57,896 bases of DNA from the NCBI GenBank assembly GCA_009774625.1, contig VSOB01000011.1:1-57896 (forward strand). Reading direction: 5' to 3'. The notes under the pieces were generated by a model. The model had not been told where the DNA came from. It ran no database searches and was given only the letters and a program-made list of their open reading frames with translations. Numbering within the stretch: the stretch's first letter is position 1; each line of letters begins with the position of its first letter. This DNA comes from Lachnospiraceae bacterium (GTDB taxonomy: Bacteria; Bacillota; Clostridia; Lachnospirales; Lachnospiraceae). This document shows positions 35,536 through 44,080 of this stretch, piece after piece. Position numbers and translations under genes: made by a program.

Positions 35536-36108
35536 TCAGATCACTTTTCTGACCATATTTAAAAACGCCTTATGTATCCGGTGATCCCCGTCTAATTCCG
35601 GGTGGAACGACAATCCATACTGTACGCCGTATTTCACTGCCACAATATTGCCGTCTACCGACGCAAGGACTTCTGCCCCATCTCTGACTTCTTCTATGTA
35701 TGGCGCACGGATGAACGTCATGGGTACTTTTCCGATCCCTTCCATTTCCTGTACCGTATGGAAACTTCCAAGCTGCCTGCCGTAAGCGTTTCTTTTCACC
35801 CTGACCGGCAGCGTCCCAAAATATACATGTGTATCATTCGCCAGTTCCTCTGCCAGAAGAATCAGTCCCGCACAGGTTGCCAGTACCGGCATTCCATCCT
35901 GAATCCTCATCTTCAGGCCATCATACAGCTCCAGTTCTTTTATCAGTTTTCCCTGCACCGTACTCTCTCCGCCAGGCAGAACCAGACCGTCAAAAGATTC
36001 TCTTAAGTCATCTTTTTTGCGGAGTTCGATGCAGGACGCCCCCAGCCCCTCCAGTTTCTTCCGGTGCTCGGCAAAAGCCCCCTGTACCGCAAGTACAGCA
36101 ATCCGCAT
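35536..36108 (-). CDS. pdxT: Pyridoxal 5'-phosphate synthase glutaminase subunit PdxT
   Basis: 190 residues, class I glutamine amidotransferase. The glycine motif LPGGESTVQGKLIKE, the nucleophile region VLATCAGLILLAEE (Cys) and the C-terminal LSFHPELDGDHRIH (His and Glu of the triad) are intact. It releases ammonia from glutamine and channels it to PdxS for cofactor synthesis by the DXP-independent route. The gap to pdxS is one base and GAGAGGGGA precedes the ATG, so the two are one translational unit. A strong terminator follows. Confidence 0.97.
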   Translation of the reverse strand: MRIAVLAVQGAFAEHRKKLEGLGASCIELRKKDDLRESFDGLVLPGGESTVQGKLIKELELYDGLKMRIQDGMPVLATCAGLILLAEELANDTHVYFGTLPVRVKRNAYGRQLGSFHTVQEMEGIGKVPMTFIRAPYIEEVRDGAEVLASVDGNIVAVKYGVQYGLSFHPELDGDHRIHKAFLNMVRKVI

Positions 36109-36109
36109 C

Positions 36110-36985
36110 TTACTTTCCCCTCTCTTCCATCAGAAGCTTTATTTCCTGTTCATTGATCCCCACCATCGCTTCCCCAAGATCTTCGGAAAGCGCTGCCAGT
36201 ATCCCGGAATCTTCAAAGTTTGTAACTGCTTTTACGATTGCAGCCGCCCGCTTCTTCGGATCCCCGGATTTAAAAATACCGGAGCCAACAAACACACCCT
36301 CTGCGCCAAGCTGCATCATAAGCGCTGCGTCTGCCGGCGTTGCCACTCCCCCTGCCGCAAAGTTCACGACCGGCAGGCGGCCATTTTTATGTACGTACTC
36401 GATCAGCTCATACGGGACTTTTAAGTTTTTCGCTTCTTCATACAGTTCATCCGCCCTCATGGAAACGACTTTCGCTATTTCCTGATTCATTTTCCTCATA
36501 TGCCTGACTGCCTGCACCACATCGCCTGTTCCCGGTTCACCCTTTGTGCGGATCATCGACGCCCCTTCATTAATCCTTCTGAGCGCCTCGCCCAAATCTC
36601 TCGCACCACATACAAACGGAACCTTAAATCCCCGTTTATCAATATGATAAATATCATCCGCCGGAGAAAGCACCTCGCTTTCATCTATATAATCAATCTC
36701 GATTGCTTCCAGTATCTGCGCTTCCACGAAGTGTCCGATCCTGCATTTCGCCATAACCGGTATGGAAACGGCCTCCTGGATTCCCCGGATCATTTTAGGG
36801 TCACTCATTCTCGACACACCGCCTGCAGCGCGGATATCTGCAGGGATCCTTTCCAATGCCATAACCGCACATGCGCCTGCTTCTTCGGCAATTTCTGCCT
36901 GTTCCGGTGTAGTAACATCCATAATCACGCCGCCCTTTAACATTTGTGCCAACTGCTTATTTAATTCATATCTCTTTTCATCCAT
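36110..36985 (-). CDS. pdxS: Pyridoxal 5'-phosphate synthase lyase subunit PdxS
   Basis: 291 residues from the ATG with GGAGG eight bases upstream; the frame extends to 37051 without a site. Very conserved PdxS sequence: KGGVIMDVTTPEQAEIAEEA, ALERIPADIRAAGGVSRMSD, and the C-terminal PVVNFAAGGVATPADAALMM with phosphate-binding glycines. It builds PLP from ribose 5-phosphate, glyceraldehyde 3-phosphate and ammonia from PdxT, on the lysines of its TIM barrel. Neighbouring PLP-dependent sulfhydrylase and a shared operator motif suggest coordinated supply of cofactor and enzyme. Confidence 0.97.
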   Translation of the reverse strand: MDEKRYELNKQLAQMLKGGVIMDVTTPEQAEIAEEAGACAVMALERIPADIRAAGGVSRMSDPKMIRGIQEAVSIPVMAKCRIGHFVEAQILEAIEIDYIDESEVLSPADDIYHIDKRGFKVPFVCGARDLGEALRRINEGASMIRTKGEPGTGDVVQAVRHMRKMNQEIAKVVSMRADELYEEAKNLKVPYELIEYVHKNGRLPVVNFAAGGVATPADAALMMQLGAEGVFVGSGIFKSGDPKKRAAAIVKAVTNFEDSGILAALSEDLGEAMVGINEQEIKLLMEERGK

Positions 36986-37003
36986 TGTAATGTCCTCCTG
37001 TAT

Positions 37004-37051
37004 TCCTACTAAGTTTATATGAATATTAAACCCTAATTGGCATTGTTGCAA
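37004..37051 (-). promoter_or_regulatory. pdxS promoter with the shared 8-3-8 motif
   Basis: On the minus strand TTGCAA (37046-37051), 17-base spacer, TAATAT (37023-37028). TCCTACTA-AGT-TTATATGA (plus strand, 37004-37022) covers the expected transcription start. Its left half matches seven of eight bases of the two other copies; the right half is weaker. Confidence 0.6.
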
Positions 37052-37104
37052 TATCCAGTTTTTTAATAATTTACCATGCCAGTTTTAGCTCCGTTGCCTA
37101 TTGC

Positions 37105-38025
37105 TCAAAAAATATGCAAATACTCCTTTAGCTTATTAAGGTACAGGCCCGCCAGCTTACTTAATATCGTGTTCTTCCTTACGATATACCCGATCTCCAT
37201 AATACTGTTCGGATTTTTTTCATCCTCCTCATAAGGGACCGCAATATAGTCGCTGCCGTTCAGTTCTTCACAGATAATCCCCGAACAAATGGTATACCCG
37301 TTTAGTCCAACCATCAGATTCAACATAGTTGCACGGTCATTCGCCTTAATTACCTGCGGATATTCGTTCGTTGAAAGTATCTCTTCCGCAAAATAAAAGG
37401 AACTGTTATCCCCCTGCTCAAAAGATAGACAGGGGTATCCTTCCAACTGCTCAAAATGGATGGATTTTTCCCCTGCCAATGGATGGTTTTTCCAAATATA
37501 AACATACGCCTGGCATTCTATGAGACGGTGAAATTCCAGTTTTGCTGATTTTAAAATCTTCTCCATAGATTTGCGGTTAAAATCACACAAATAGAGTATC
37601 CCGATTTCACTCTTCGTCGTACTGACATCACGGATTACTTCCGCAGTCTTAGTTTCCCTGATCGCAAATTCATATCTGGACATATCAAACTCTTTTGCCA
37701 TATCCACAAATGCCTTTACCGCAAATGAATAATGCTGGGTAGACACTCCAAATTTCTTTTTATGAGCGCCCCCTTTTCCATATTTCTCCAGAACCAATTC
37801 ATACTGCCCATAGATCTGTTTTGCATAGAGCAAAAATTCCATTCCATCATTCGTCAGCGTAACCCCTCTGCCGCTTCTGTAAAATAAAGTAATTCCCAGT
37901 TCCTTTTCCAGTTCTTTCATGGAACTGGTCAGAGACGGCTGTGATACATATAATTGCTCTGCCGCTTTATTCAATGAATTTGTCTCTGCTATCGAGATAA
38001 GATAACGTAATTGGACTAATGTCAT
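37105..38025 (-). CDS. LysR family transcriptional regulator
   Basis: 306 residues from the ATG with GGAGGA six bases upstream. The N-terminal winged helix is plain (LRYLISIAETNSLNKAAEQL, YVSQPSLTSSMKELEKELGI, LFYRSGRGVTLTNDG), followed by a linker helix and a two-lobed effector-binding domain. The position beside pdxST and an O-acetylhomoserine sulfhydrylase points to control of sulfur amino acid or PLP genes, as with CysL/CysB-like LysR proteins, but the ligand is not readable. Its own promoter overlaps an inverted repeat shared with the neighbouring promoters. Confidence 0.92.
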   Translation of the reverse strand: MTLVQLRYLISIAETNSLNKAAEQLYVSQPSLTSSMKELEKELGITLFYRSGRGVTLTNDGMEFLLYAKQIYGQYELVLEKYGKGGAHKKKFGVSTQHYSFAVKAFVDMAKEFDMSRYEFAIRETKTAEVIRDVSTTKSEIGILYLCDFNRKSMEKILKSAKLEFHRLIECQAYVYIWKNHPLAGEKSIHFEQLEGYPCLSFEQGDNSSFYFAEEILSTNEYPQVIKANDRATMLNLMVGLNGYTICSGIICEELNGSDYIAVPYEEDEKNPNSIMEIGYIVRKNTILSKLAGLYLNKLKEYLHIF

Positions 38026-38053
38026 TTCCATCCTCCAGAAAATCATTGAGTGC

Positions 38054-38129
38054 ATATTACTATTATTTACCTACTATGTCAATAGGTTTATAGGTTTTTA
38101 TTGCTATTTATCCTTTCCGAACTTATAAT
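38054..38129. promoter_or_regulatory. Divergent LysR and Rrf2 promoters around an 8-3-8 inverted repeat
   Basis: Minus strand for LysR: TTGACA (38077-38082), 17-base spacer, TAATAT (38054-38059). Plus strand for Rrf2: TTGCTA (38101-38106), 17-base spacer, TATAAT (38124-38129). The inverted repeat ACCTACTA-TGT-CAATAGGT (38069-38087) covers the LysR -35 and ends 14 bases before the Rrf2 -35, so it would block LysR directly and could affect Rrf2 from upstream. Confidence 0.75.
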
Positions 38130-38156
38130 CAAATAAATGGGCGGAGGTATCTTTTT

Positions 38157-38684
38157 ATGATTTCAACAAGAGCGCGTTATGCACTCAGAGTATTAATTGA
38201 CCTTGCACAAAATCAGGAAACTCGTTTTATCCCCTTAAAAGAGATTTCAAAACGGCAGGAAATCTCCGAAAAATATCTGGAGATTATTGTAAGAACTCTT
38301 GTAAAAGGCAATATTTTAAAAGGGCTACGTGGAAAAGGCGGCGGATACAGACTTACCCGTCTGCCGGAAGAATATACGATAGGAGAAATTATAGAGCTGA
38401 CAGAAGGCCCGATTGCCCCGGTTGCATGTCTGCTGCCGGATGCGGAGATATGCCGCAGGAAGAGCGATTGTATTACTCTGCCGCTATGGGAAAAATTTGA
38501 TTCACTTATCCATGATTTCTTTTACAGTATAACATTAGATGATTTAATCAATGGGCGCTTATCGCAAGAGAACATTAAATGCCGCGAAAACCATGCCGGT
38601 AAGCCATTGAAGGAAAAGAAGGACGGCCATGCTCCTTCCTCCACAGGAGATACTTCCGGGGACAGGGAAGCGGAAATTCCCTGA
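38157..38684 (+). CDS. Rrf2 family transcriptional regulator
   Basis: 175 residues. MISTRARYALRVLIDLAQNQ, ISKRQEISEKYLEIIVRTLV and LRGKGGGYRLTRLPEEYTIG are the winged-helix hallmarks of Rrf2 proteins. After it come three cysteines in VACLLPDAEICRRKSDC, a spacing near that used for an Fe-S cluster in IscR-type members (C-X7-C-X5-C here). CymR-type members lack these and control cysteine metabolism. The 40-residue tail is polar and probably disordered. GGAGG precedes the ATG. Beside sulfur and PLP genes, it is the best candidate reader of the shared motif. Confidence 0.92.
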   Translation: MISTRARYALRVLIDLAQNQETRFIPLKEISKRQEISEKYLEIIVRTLVKGNILKGLRGKGGGYRLTRLPEEYTIGEIIELTEGPIAPVACLLPDAEICRRKSDCITLPLWEKFDSLIHDFFYSITLDDLINGRLSQENIKCRENHAGKPLKEKKDGHAPSSTGDTSGDREAEIP

Positions 38685-38757
38685 GATGCCAAAACACGAA
38701 AATACAACACCATACCCCCGGAAAGCGGATGCTTTTGCCCAAACCTCCTGTCAGACT

Positions 38758-39738
38758 TTATTTACTTTTATCATAAGGAAATATCTTCTGTATGGATCCG
38801 TCCTCATTATAATGAAGTTCGGTAAATTTTACCGTACGGCGATGATTGATCCCGCCGGAATATTCGCAGTCATGATAAAACAGATACCATTTTCCCCCAA
38901 ATTCTATAATCGAATGATGTGTCGTCCAGCCGATAACCGGCTCCATAATGCATCCCTGATAAGTAAAAGGGCCCATCGGACTGTCTCCTGTGGCATAAAC
39001 AATATAATGCGTCGTACCGGTGGAATAGGAAAAATAATACTTTCCCTTATATTTATGCATCCACGGATCTTCAAAATATCTCCGTTCCTCATCACCGGCA
39101 AGCAGCAGCTCCCCGTTTTCATCCAGTATCTCTATCTCTACAGGCCCTTTCTCAAAAGATAACATATCTTCGCTCATGACCGCACAACGGGGCATAACCG
39201 CAGGTTCGCAAGGCGCCGGCTCCTTCCCGTCCGGATCAAATACTCCCGTCCGGTATTTTTCCAGTTGTCCGCCCCACAATCCGCCAAAATAAACATACAC
39301 TTTCCCGTCGTCATCTGCAAAGGAGGCTGGATCAATGCTGAAACTTCCTTTAATATAGTCCTCCTCCGCCTTAAACGGCCCCGTCGGATCCTCTCCGCTT
39401 GCAATGCCGATCCGGAAATTCCCTTCTTTATCCCTTGCCGGAAAGACCAGATAATACTTTCCGTTTTTATATACCGCGTCGGGAGCCCACATCTGATCCC
39501 TTGCCCAAGGTACATCCTCCATATGAAGCGCCACCCCATGATCAATGCATTCCGCACTGATATCGTCCATTGTCAGCACATGATAATCCTGCATCTGATA
39601 CTCATCACCGTTGTCGTTGTCCTCTCCGTTATGCGGAATGTCATGTGACGGATAGATATATATTTTCCCGTTATATACATGGGCAGACGGATCTGCGGTG
39701 AATATATGTGTCACAAGAGGCTCTCTTTCTCTACTCAT
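38758..39738 (-). CDS. Glycoside hydrolase family 43 protein
   Basis: 326 residues from the ATG with AAGGGG upstream. Five-bladed propeller features: FTADPSAHVYNGKIYIYPSH (catalytic base Asp), APDAVYKNGKYYLVFPA (second Asp region), FEDPWMHKYKGKYYFSYST, and IMEPVIGWTTHHSIIEF with the probable acid Glu. GH43 enzymes remove arabinofuranosyl or xylosyl units from arabinoxylan-type glycans. No signal peptide, so it acts in the cytoplasm on imported oligosaccharides. Last gene of the leftward ABC importer operon. Confidence 0.92.
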   Translation of the reverse strand: MSREREPLVTHIFTADPSAHVYNGKIYIYPSHDIPHNGEDNDNGDEYQMQDYHVLTMDDISAECIDHGVALHMEDVPWARDQMWAPDAVYKNGKYYLVFPARDKEGNFRIGIASGEDPTGPFKAEEDYIKGSFSIDPASFADDDGKVYVYFGGLWGGQLEKYRTGVFDPDGKEPAPCEPAVMPRCAVMSEDMLSFEKGPVEIEILDENGELLLAGDEERRYFEDPWMHKYKGKYYFSYSTGTTHYIVYATGDSPMGPFTYQGCIMEPVIGWTTHHSIIEFGGKWYLFYHDCEYSGGINHRRTVKFTELHYNEDGSIQKIFPYDKSK

Positions 39739-39764
39739 CTCATTCCCCTTTCCTGTCTGAATGG

Positions 39765-40601
39765 TCATCCTTTTACAGCGCCCGCTGTCAGTCCGTCTAC
39801 AATCTGATTGCTGAAAATGCAATATACAATGATCGTAGGTATCACAGCAATGATAATTGCCGCAAACATCTGTGAATAATTGGTATTATATGGACCTACA
39901 AATTTTGACAGCGACACCGGCAGAGTCTTTTTCGCATCATCAGAGATAAATACCATAGCCAGCAGAAGTTCATTCCAATTGGCTACAAAAGTCATCAGCC
40001 CCGTTACAAAAAGCCCTGTCCTGGACAGCGGCAGCGCTATCTTAAAGAAAATCTCAAAGATGGAAGCGCCGTCGATACAGGCGGACTCCATCAGCTCATT
40101 CGGCATACTCTGAAAAAAGCCTGTCATAATAAAAATCGTTGTGGGCAGCGAAAACGTCAGATAAGGTATGATGATACCCACAAGAGAATTGGACAGGCCC
40201 AGTCTGGCAAACCTTGTAAACAGCGGTATCATAACACAGTGCACCGGTATCATCATGCCAATCAGAAAAAATATCATACAGGGCTTTGCCAGCTTAAAGC
40301 GCATCCTGCCGATGGCAAATGCCGCCATAGAACCAATCAGCATACTGAGAATCAATGTAACACCGCATACAATAAAGGAATTGAGCGTTGCGATCCCGAG
40401 TTTTCCTGCCGTCCACGCAAATGTGTAATTATCCAGATAAAGGCTTTCCGGCAGGGCAAACGGGTCGGAAAATATCTCGGCATTTGTTTTAAAAGATACC
40501 ATAAACACCCATAAGAGCGGGGCAATATAAACAACTGCAACAACAATAAGAAATACATAGATCATTGTTGTTATGATTTTTGATTTCGTTTTACCGTTCA
40601 T
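39765..40601 (-). CDS. Carbohydrate ABC transporter permease (MalG/AraQ type)
   Basis: 278 residues, six membrane helices. The start follows a GGGGGAG site. The binding-protein-dependent permease EAA loop is NELMESACIDGASIFEIFFK followed by IALPLSRTGLF. It pairs with the upstream permease (13-base gap) and the lipoprotein upstream of that to form a CUT1-type importer; no ATPase gene is adjacent, so a shared MsmX-type ATPase elsewhere is expected, as is common in Firmicutes. Confidence 0.95.
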   Translation of the reverse strand: MNGKTKSKIITTMIYVFLIVVAVVYIAPLLWVFMVSFKTNAEIFSDPFALPESLYLDNYTFAWTAGKLGIATLNSFIVCGVTLILSMLIGSMAAFAIGRMRFKLAKPCMIFFLIGMMIPVHCVMIPLFTRFARLGLSNSLVGIIIPYLTFSLPTTIFIMTGFFQSMPNELMESACIDGASIFEIFFKIALPLSRTGLFVTGLMTFVANWNELLLAMVFISDDAKKTLPVSLSKFVGPYNTNYSQMFAAIIIAVIPTIIVYCIFSNQIVDGLTAGAVKG

Positions 40602-40614
40602 CACATGCTCCCCC

Positions 40615-41499
40615 TTACATCTCATAATTCTCAGTCTTGACAAACTTATTGATCAGTCCCGTAACCAGAAGGCACAATATGATCAGCACCACACCCACAG
40701 CGCTGGCATAGCCGTACTTGTTATACTTGAAGCCCTGTGTATACAGATGAGTTGCCAGAACTTCCGTCCTGTGATTCGGCCCTCCCTCTGTCATATTAAA
40801 GATCAGGTCAAAAAACTTTAATGAGCCGATTGCATTGAAGGACATTGCCGTAGCCACCATCGGTCTGATCAGCGGCAGTGTAATATGTATAAAACTCTGC
40901 GCCTTGTTGCATCCATCGATGTAGGACGCCTCATACAATGATGTACTGATTCCGGAAATCTGAGCCATATAGAGCATCATCGACTGCCCCACATACTGCC
41001 ACAATGCCACAAATGCGATCACCCACATCGGCAGAATGATAAAGCCGCTCGTATCCATAAGCCACAGCGGGCCTTCTATCCCAAATTTTTCCAGCGCCTG
41101 ATTGATTCCCAGCTTCGGGCTGAAAATGAACATCCACAGAAGCCCCAATGCCGTTGAGGACAGAACACAGGGCAGGTATATGATGTTTTTGAAAAGGTTG
41201 CGCCCCTTTTTGATATTGGTAAGGAGCGCAGCCAGAAACAGTCCGAGAATTAACTGGGTAACACAGGAAAAAATCAGGAAAAACAGAGAATTTTTCAGCG
41301 CATATATCATGCTTTTGTCTTTCAGCAGGTTTTTATAATTTGCAAGCCCGATAAACTCAGGAGCTGTCAGCCCTTTGTAATCGCAAAACGAATAATACAC
41401 TGACTGGCAGATTGGAATAAACAATACAACTGTAAACAACAAGAGCGCCGGCATTAAAAATATCGTGATTACTTTTTTATTCCGTAACAATTTATCCAT
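40615..41499 (-). CDS. Sugar ABC transporter permease (MalF/UgpA type)
   Basis: 294 residues with six membrane helices. The first is at residues about 10-32 (VITIFLMPALLLFTVVLFIP). The EAA loop is TSLYEASYIDGCNKAQSFIH followed by ITLPLIRP. GGAGGAG is spaced for the ATG at 41499; a GTG upstream is also in frame. It works with the next permease and the solute-binding lipoprotein as a CUT1 importer for an oligosaccharide, probably derived from xylan or arabinan given the GH43 and esterase neighbours. Confidence 0.95.
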   Translation of the reverse strand: MDKLLRNKKVITIFLMPALLLFTVVLFIPICQSVYYSFCDYKGLTAPEFIGLANYKNLLKDKSMIYALKNSLFFLIFSCVTQLILGLFLAALLTNIKKGRNLFKNIIYLPCVLSSTALGLLWMFIFSPKLGINQALEKFGIEGPLWLMDTSGFIILPMWVIAFVALWQYVGQSMMLYMAQISGISTSLYEASYIDGCNKAQSFIHITLPLIRPMVATAMSFNAIGSLKFFDLIFNMTEGGPNHRTEVLATHLYTQGFKYNKYGYASAVGVVLIILCLLVTGLINKFVKTENYEM

Positions 41500-41535
41500 T
41501 TCATGCTCCTCCACATACTTTCCAGACCGCCCTGC

Positions 41536-42828
41536 TTATCTGCAGTTGCCTGCATAGAAGTCTTCCATATCCGCCGCCGCTTCCGCCGGTGTCATATCTC
41601 CCAGAAATACGGATACCATCAGATCGTCAAAATATGCACCCGCTTCCGTAGAAGGCATCGATTCATTATAAAATCCAAATGTCCCATTTGCGGCGCCGAA
41701 TACTTCCATTACATAAGCAAGCTGTGCCGGTGCTTTGGAAGCATCGTATTCAACGTTAGTAACAGGAATCTTTCCGCCGATCTCCGCCGTATATTTCTGT
41801 GCCGTATCATCTGTGAAATATTTCATGAATGCTATGCATGCTTCCGGATATTTTGTAGTTGAACTCATTGCAATGGAATCGGATTTTGCAATCACTCTTT
41901 CAACACCCGGAAACTGGAATACGCCGCACTTTGATTCAAAGTCAGGGTTGGAACCGTTGATCTGTGCAATCGCCCAGGAGCCCTGTATCAGAATTGCCGC
42001 TTCTTCGTTATAAAAGTTTGCCGTTGCCACATCATTGGTATCACCTGCCGCCGTTTTCTGGAAATACTGGGACAATTCCACAAGTTTTGCAGCCGCACTT
42101 TCCAGTTGGCCGTCCTCCCAGGATGCGGAACCATCTGCCAGAGCCGCAAGGTCAACACCTTCCATTTCACAGAGATATCCGGCTACCATAGACAGACACC
42201 ATGCCGTACCTGCTGAAATCGTAATCGGTGTATACCCTGCCGCCTCCAGCTTCTTGCATGCATCCAGCATCTCATCCCATGTCTCCGGCACCTTGACGCC
42301 TGCTGCCTCGAACATTTCCGTATTGTAAAACGCGCATGCCGCTGCAATATTCAAAGGCACCGCATAGATCTTTCCATCGTAGGTCATCTGAGAGAACACT
42401 GCATCCGAAGTAAAGCTGTCCTTCCATCCGTCCGCCAGATATTCGTCCAGAGGCGCAGCCACACCCGGCTCCACATAAACCTCCAGGTTCGGTCCCGGAC
42501 TGACGATAAATACATCCGGTGTTTCATTAGATGCTACCAATGCATTGAGCTTCGGGTAATACTCTTCCAGATTGGTCGTGACCGCCGTTACATGGTACTG
42601 GCCCTCATAATCGGCATTGAATCTGTCAATCACATCCGCATACCCTTTTGAAATCAGATCCTCCGTCGCATTCAGATCATCCCAGAACATCCATGTGATC
42701 TCCTGCACGCCGCCTTCTGCCGATGCGCTCTCGTTACCGTCTGATGTCCCCCCGCCTGCGCCGCATCCTGCCAGAAGCGCTGCTGTCATTGCAACTGATA
42801 AAACAACTGCCAACAATCTTTTCTTCAT
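41536..42828 (-). CDS. Extracellular solute-binding lipoprotein (sugar ABC, family 1)
   Basis: 430 residues. The lipoprotein signal is MKKRLLAVVLSVAMTAALLA with the lipobox LAGC (Cys22). Family 1 features follow: FNADYEGQYHVTAVT, YAVPLNIAACAFYNTEMFE, and AAILIQGSWAIAQING. It captures an oligosaccharide outside the membrane and delivers it to the two permeases. First gene of the leftward operon. Its promoter candidate carries a small inverted repeat (42871-42888). Confidence 0.95.
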   Translation of the reverse strand: MKKRLLAVVLSVAMTAALLAGCGAGGGTSDGNESASAEGGVQEITWMFWDDLNATEDLISKGYADVIDRFNADYEGQYHVTAVTTNLEEYYPKLNALVASNETPDVFIVSPGPNLEVYVEPGVAAPLDEYLADGWKDSFTSDAVFSQMTYDGKIYAVPLNIAAACAFYNTEMFEAAGVKVPETWDEMLDACKKLEAAGYTPITISAGTAWCLSMVAGYLCEMEGVDLAALADGSASWEDGQLESAAAKLVELSQYFQKTAAGDTNDVATANFYNEEAAILIQGSWAIAQINGSNPDFESKCGVFQFPGVERVIAKSDSIAMSSTTKYPEACIAFMKYFTDDTAQKYTAEIGGKIPVTNVEYDASKAPAQLAYVMEVFGAANGTFGFYNESMPSTEAGAYFDDLMVSVFLGDMTPAEAAADMEDFYAGNCR

Positions 42829-42870
42829 TCTGAAATCCTCCTTAAAAATATGAAATTATCTGAAACTTTA

Positions 42871-42915
42871 TATCATATTTTTATGATAGCATAGGCGTCT
42901 GCTTCCCGCTTTCAA
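42871..42915 (-). promoter_or_regulatory. Candidate promoter of the ABC importer operon with inverted repeat
   Basis: On the minus strand TTGAAA (42910-42915), 16-base spacer, TATGCT (42888-42893). Immediately downstream is TATCATA-TTTT-TATGATA (42871-42888), a perfect 7-bp inverted repeat and possible operator. The spacer starts with AAGCGGGAAGC, only half of a cre pattern. Confidence 0.5.
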
Positions 42916-43068
42916 ATTGTTGTTTATTGATTATCAATTCTTGCTCTGCTATTGGTTTGGATAATTTCTGAAATTCTGACAATTATTTTGTTATGTTAAA
43001 TATTGTCATTGTTAATATTTGACGATTTTTAGTTGACGGATTCGTATAATTTTACCAATTCCAGGTTT

Positions 43069-43125
43069 TTGACAGCAATTTTTAATACATTATAAGCAAT
43101 TTTTATATATCCAAAAGCAATTTTT
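43069..43125 (+). repeat. Three AGCAATTTTT direct repeats at exact 21-bp spacing (candidate AraC sites)
   Basis: AGCAATTTTT occurs at 43074-43083, 43095-43104 and 43116-43125, each 21 bases after the last, which puts them on one face of the helix two turns apart. A degenerate copy ACCAATTCCA is at 43054. A TTGACA (43069-43074) with TATAAG (43091-43096) 16 bases on could be the promoter of the AraC gene, embedded in the repeats. The region 42829-43184 has no other supported gene. Confidence 0.75.
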
Positions 43126-43184
43126 CATTATACAATAAATGCGGAAGAATGCTTCAGAAATGCAGAAAAGAAGGGGGAGATTCC

Positions 43185-44045
43185 ATGATTGAAACGCTAA
43201 ACGGCATCTGTGAAACCGTCAATTACAAGCAGAGCACATCGCTCAAGCTGTATAACAATGACGAAAATGAAGATTATCCTCCTCACTGGCATACGACAAT
43301 GGAAATCATCATGCCTGTGGAAAATATCTATACCGTGGAATGCGGCAACCAGACCTATGTACTGCGGGAATACGATATTATACTGATCTGTCCCTGCTGT
43401 ATCCATGCACTTTCTGCCCCGCCAACAGGGCGACGCATTATATTTCAGCCGGACACAGCCTCGCTGCGGTTCATGAAAGGAATCGAATCACTGTTAAATA
43501 TCCTCTCGCCGCTCATTATCATTACCCCGGAAGATTTCCCTGCCATTCATGAAAGGATACGGGAACTCCTGATCGCAATCAAAGACGAATATTTTATCAT
43601 GGCTTCCGCCTTTTCCGAAGTCATGATATACAGTAAGCTGCTGGAAATCATCACCCTGATCGGGGACAACTATGCCCGCCATGCAGAAAGCCGGTCCGGT
43701 ATCACAGGCCAGCAAAAGGAATATATGGAAAAATTTTTTAAAATCTGCGATTACATCAAAGATCACTGTTCCGACGATCTCAAGCTGGACGATATCGCAA
43801 ATATGTGCGGCTTCAGTAAATTTTATTTTTCGAGACTGTTTAAACAATTTATGAACGTATCCTTTTACAAATATGTAAATCAGAAACGGATCGCAAAGGC
43901 GGCCGAGCTGTTGATCGAGCCAAAAAATTCCGTTACGGATGTGGCCTTAAGCTCCGGTTTCCCGTCTCTGTCCTCCTTTATCAGGATGTTCAAGATTGTA
44001 AAAGGGTGTACGCCCACCGAATTCAGGAATATGTACTGTTCATAA
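43185..44045 (+). CDS. AraC family transcriptional regulator with cupin domain
   Basis: 286 residues from the ATG after GGGGGAG. The N-terminal half is a cupin sugar-binding domain (DYPPHWHTTMEIIMPVENIY, then YVLREYDIILICPCCIHALS). The C-terminal half has two helix-turn-helix units (DDLKLDDIANMCGFSKFYFS and NSVTDVALSSGFPSLSSFIR, then FKIVKGCTPTEFR). It lies between the importer operon and the esterase/GH43 genes, and direct repeats typical of AraC sites are upstream, so it probably activates one or both in response to a plant-derived sugar. Confidence 0.92.
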   Translation: MIETLNGICETVNYKQSTSLKLYNNDENEDYPPHWHTTMEIIMPVENIYTVECGNQTYVLREYDIILICPCCIHALSAPPTGRRIIFQPDTASLRFMKGIESLLNILSPLIIITPEDFPAIHERIRELLIAIKDEYFIMASAFSEVMIYSKLLEIITLIGDNYARHAESRSGITGQQKEYMEKFFKICDYIKDHCSDDLKLDDIANMCGFSKFYFSRLFKQFMNVSFYKYVNQKRIAKAAELLIEPKNSVTDVALSSGFPSLSSFIRMFKIVKGCTPTEFRNMYCS

Positions 44046-44080
44046 TATCATTTTACAGAAAGGAAAGGGTCATATCATAA

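Noticed and set aside
42893..42915. cre site in the importer promoter
   Set aside because: TTGAAAGCG fits the first half of the pattern but the second half does not fit, so I left it as a promoter only.
43074..43125. CRISPR repeats
   Set aside because: The ten-base units are too short, there are only three or four, and the spacing of 21 bases fits regulator sites instead.
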